Part shown: in pieces, positions 7,030-8,249 of the stretch
Layout of the letters: every line of letters starts with the position of its first letter
Numbering within the stretch: the stretch's first letter is position 1
DNA from: Verrucomicrobiota bacterium
Lineage (GTDB): Bacteria; Verrucomicrobiota; Verrucomicrobiia; Limisphaerales; UBA9464
DNA length: 8,249 nt
Reading direction: 5' to 3'
Assembly: GCA_947464705.1 (NCBI GenBank)
Contig: CANHYD010000090.1
Span: forward strand, 1-8,249
Program-made: the position numbers and the translations under genes
Notes under the pieces: model-generated
The model's database searches: none
Told to the model about the DNA's origin: nothing
The model's input: the letters and a program-made list of their open reading frames with translations, nothing else

Positions 7030-7875
7030 TCAACCGATTCGCGGCCGCACGAGGAGATCCCAGAGGAGTTTGGCCGCCAGAAGGATGACCATGGACAAGA
7101 AAATGGGACGAATAAATCGCGCTCCTCCCTTCACAGCGACACCGGCCCCCAATCGACCGCCGATCATTTGCCCCAGGGCCATAATTCCGCCCACGCCGAA
7201 CCTCACATGGCCCGTGATGAGAAAAAGCGCCAAGGATGCCAGGTTGCTGGAGAGGTTCATGGCCTTGGTGTAGGCCGTTGCCGCCAAAAGATTCCAGCCC
7301 ATGCCCAACAAGCCGGCCATGGTCCAGAAAGTCCCCGTGCCGGGACCGAAGAACCCATCGTAGAAACCGATGAGCAACCCGCATCCGATCGCGAAGAGAG
7401 TGCGGGATTCTAGGGCAGCCTCCTCGGAGATCCACCCCCCACACCACCCCGAAGCACGCCAGCGCCGCAATCCGCCCACTAAAGCCGAGGGACGCGCTTC
7501 GCGGCCGAGGTCCGGTTTGATGGCTAAATACACGGCGATACCCACCAGCAGAACGGGAATCACCGGACGCAGAACTTGGGGGTTCATCCGCGTGACACAG
7601 GCCGCACCGATCAGGGCACCTGTCGCCGTGGGCACCACTCCCCGGGCGACCTCCCCCCATTTGAGCAGCCCGTGACGCGCGTACTGGACAGTGGCCATGG
7701 TCGTGCCCATCGACGATTGGAACTTGTTGGTACCCAGGGCGTCATGCGGATCCATTCCGGTGGCGAGCAACACCGGCACCGTCAGCAACCCACCGCCGCC
7801 CGCGATAGCATCGACCCATCCGGCCACCAGACCGGTAGCGAACAGCACCGGGTACCATTCCCAGGAAAGCTCCAT
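7030..7875 (-). CDS. TauE/SafE family (YfcA-like) membrane transporter
   Basis: A 281-residue polytopic inner-membrane protein of the TauE/SafE family, whose members are putative exporters of sulfite, sulfoacetate or other small organic anions; the substrate here is unknown. The two family repeats are visible: GLVAGWVDAIAGGGGLLTVP (15-34) followed by ALGTNKFQSSMGT (46-58), and GFYDGFFGPGTGTFW (170-184) followed by ATAYTKAMNLSSNLASL. The rest is a run of hydrophobic helices, about eight in all, ending LLWDLLVRPRIG. The wording of both repeats is close to YfcA. ATG at 7875 is preferred: a longer in-frame reading to 8049 exists, but its 58 extra residues are Arg/Trp/Ser-rich, not membrane-like, and overlap the hydrolase gene. 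The gene starts 10 bases after the hydrolase stop, so the two are probably co-transcribed. The linker between halves (about 121-157) looks long for the family. Confidence 0.9.
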   Translation of the reverse strand: MELSWEWYPVLFATGLVAGWVDAIAGGGGLLTVPVLLATGMDPHDALGTNKFQSSMGTTMATVQYARHGLLKWGEVARGVVPTATGALIGAACVTRMNPQVLRPVIPVLLVGIAVYLAIKPDLGREARPSALVGGLRRWRASGWCGGWISEEAALESRTLFAIGCGLLIGFYDGFFGPGTGTFWTMAGLLGMGWNLLAATAYTKAMNLSSNLASLALFLITGHVRFGVGGIMALGQMIGGRLGAGVAVKGGARFIRPIFLSMVILLAAKLLWDLLVRPRIG

Positions 7876-7885
7876 GGCAAGGATC

Positions 7886-8249
7886 TCAGTCGCGCTGTTT
7901 GCGGCATTCGCGGAGGACGAAGGCCACCAGGTCCGGAGATTGGAAGAAGCCCGTCCACATGTTGTGACCCTGCCCCGCCGGGACCACCCATTCCAGGCTG
8001 CCTCCGAGCGCCTGATACCGCGAACGCACAAGGCCCGAGTTGGCTTCAAGGGGTACCAACTGGTCCTGATCCCCGTGAATCACGAACAACGGAATCCGAG
8101 CCCGCGCCAGCGGAGCCAGTCGATCGATGGGATTGTGCCGGGTCAATTGCGCTTCAAGATCCGCCGGTTTGAGTCCAAAAGCCGGAGCGGCATTGGTGAT
8201 GCCTGGGTAACTCGCGAGATTACAAACCGGATAAATCCCGGCGAAACCC
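7886..8249 (-). CDS. Alpha/beta hydrolase (prolyl-oligopeptidase-like), C-terminal part
   Basis: This is the C-terminal 120 residues or so of an alpha/beta-hydrolase-fold enzyme; the frame stays open to the window edge and ends in TGA at 7886-7888. The visible part begins GFAGIYPVCNLASYPG, which would lie after the nucleophile strand; the nucleophile serine itself is outside the window. The catalytic acid is probably the second Asp of HGDQDQLVPLEAN, encoded near 8048-8080, and the catalytic histidine is in GQGHNMW, near 7956-7976. Both are in the spacing expected for esterase and dipeptidyl/prolyl-peptidase relatives. The substrate cannot be read from this piece. A TTG at 8146 is internal and not a start. 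The TauE/SafE transporter gene follows after 10 bases in the same direction. Confidence 0.85.
   Translation of the reverse strand, partial: GFAGIYPVCNLASYPGITNAAPAFGLKPADLEAQLTRHNPIDRLAPLARARIPLFVIHGDQDQLVPLEANSGLVRSRYQALGGSLEWVVPAGQGHNMWTGFFQSPDLVAFVLRECRKQRD

Noticed and set aside
6592..7413. A 273-codon open frame on the + strand spanning the cytochrome start and the transporter end.
   Set aside because: It is antisense to two real genes, has a low-complexity hydrophilic product without domain features, and no initiation signal. It is long only because stop codons are rare in the GC-rich complement.
6803..7660. A 285-codon open frame on the - strand overlapping the transporter in another frame.
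   Set aside because: The transporter frame shows membrane helices and family motifs over the same bases, while this frame gives a Gly/Arg/Ser-rich product that resembles nothing.
7876..8049. N-terminal extension of the transporter frame to an ATG at 8049.
   Set aside because: The extra 58 residues overlap the hydrolase coding region out of frame and have no membrane or signal character. The ATG at 7875 begins just before the first family helix.
1..8249. Search for CRISPR arrays, tRNA genes, transposase genes and inverted terminal repeats.
   Set aside because: No spaced repeats, tRNA-like cloverleaf or transposase motifs were seen. The intergenic space is too small to hide most of them.

Overview
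The window is GC-rich and densely coded. It holds three complete genes whose ends are well supported, one complete gene with an ambiguous start, and two genes cut by the window edges. A cytochrome-c/DUF1549/DUF1553 protein next to a Tat-exported DUF1501 protein is characteristic of the Planctomycetota-Verrucomicrobiota group. Verrucomicrobiota (a Pedosphaera/Limisphaerales-like lineage) is my best guess, with Planctomycetota as the alternative; this rests on gene-family content only. No rRNA, tRNA, CRISPR array, insertion sequence or prophage signal was seen.

Left part, + strand (1-2770): the C-terminal end of an LptF/LptG-family permease, which exports lipopolysaccharide or a related lipid. 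After a 13-base gap comes a soluble histidine kinase with two GAF domains and a GTG start. The pair is probably co-transcribed. No response regulator lies beside the kinase in this window.

Centre, - strand (6972 down to 2842): a large exported protein with two CxxCH haem sites (PSCyt1, DUF1549, DUF1553). It is followed 36 bases downstream by a Tat-exported DUF1501 protein. This is the classic paired module of these phyla and its biochemical role is still unsettled. Here the DUF1553 region appears to be split by a beta-rich, galactose-binding-like (jelly-roll) domain, and the DUF1501 protein carries variant motifs. A GC-rich hairpin fills the 71-base gap where this unit meets the kinase gene tail to tail.

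Right part, - strand (8249 down to 7030): the C-terminal end of an alpha/beta hydrolase, which still has its acid and histidine catalytic residues, followed 10 bases later by a TauE/SafE (YfcA-like) membrane transporter. The four - strand genes share one direction. A weak hairpin in the 57-base gap between the transporter and the cytochrome gene may separate two transcription units.

Nothing here is convincingly a wholly new system. The points most worth checking are the domain insertion in the cytochrome protein, the variant DUF1501 partner, and the linkage of an orphan kinase to a lipid-export permease.
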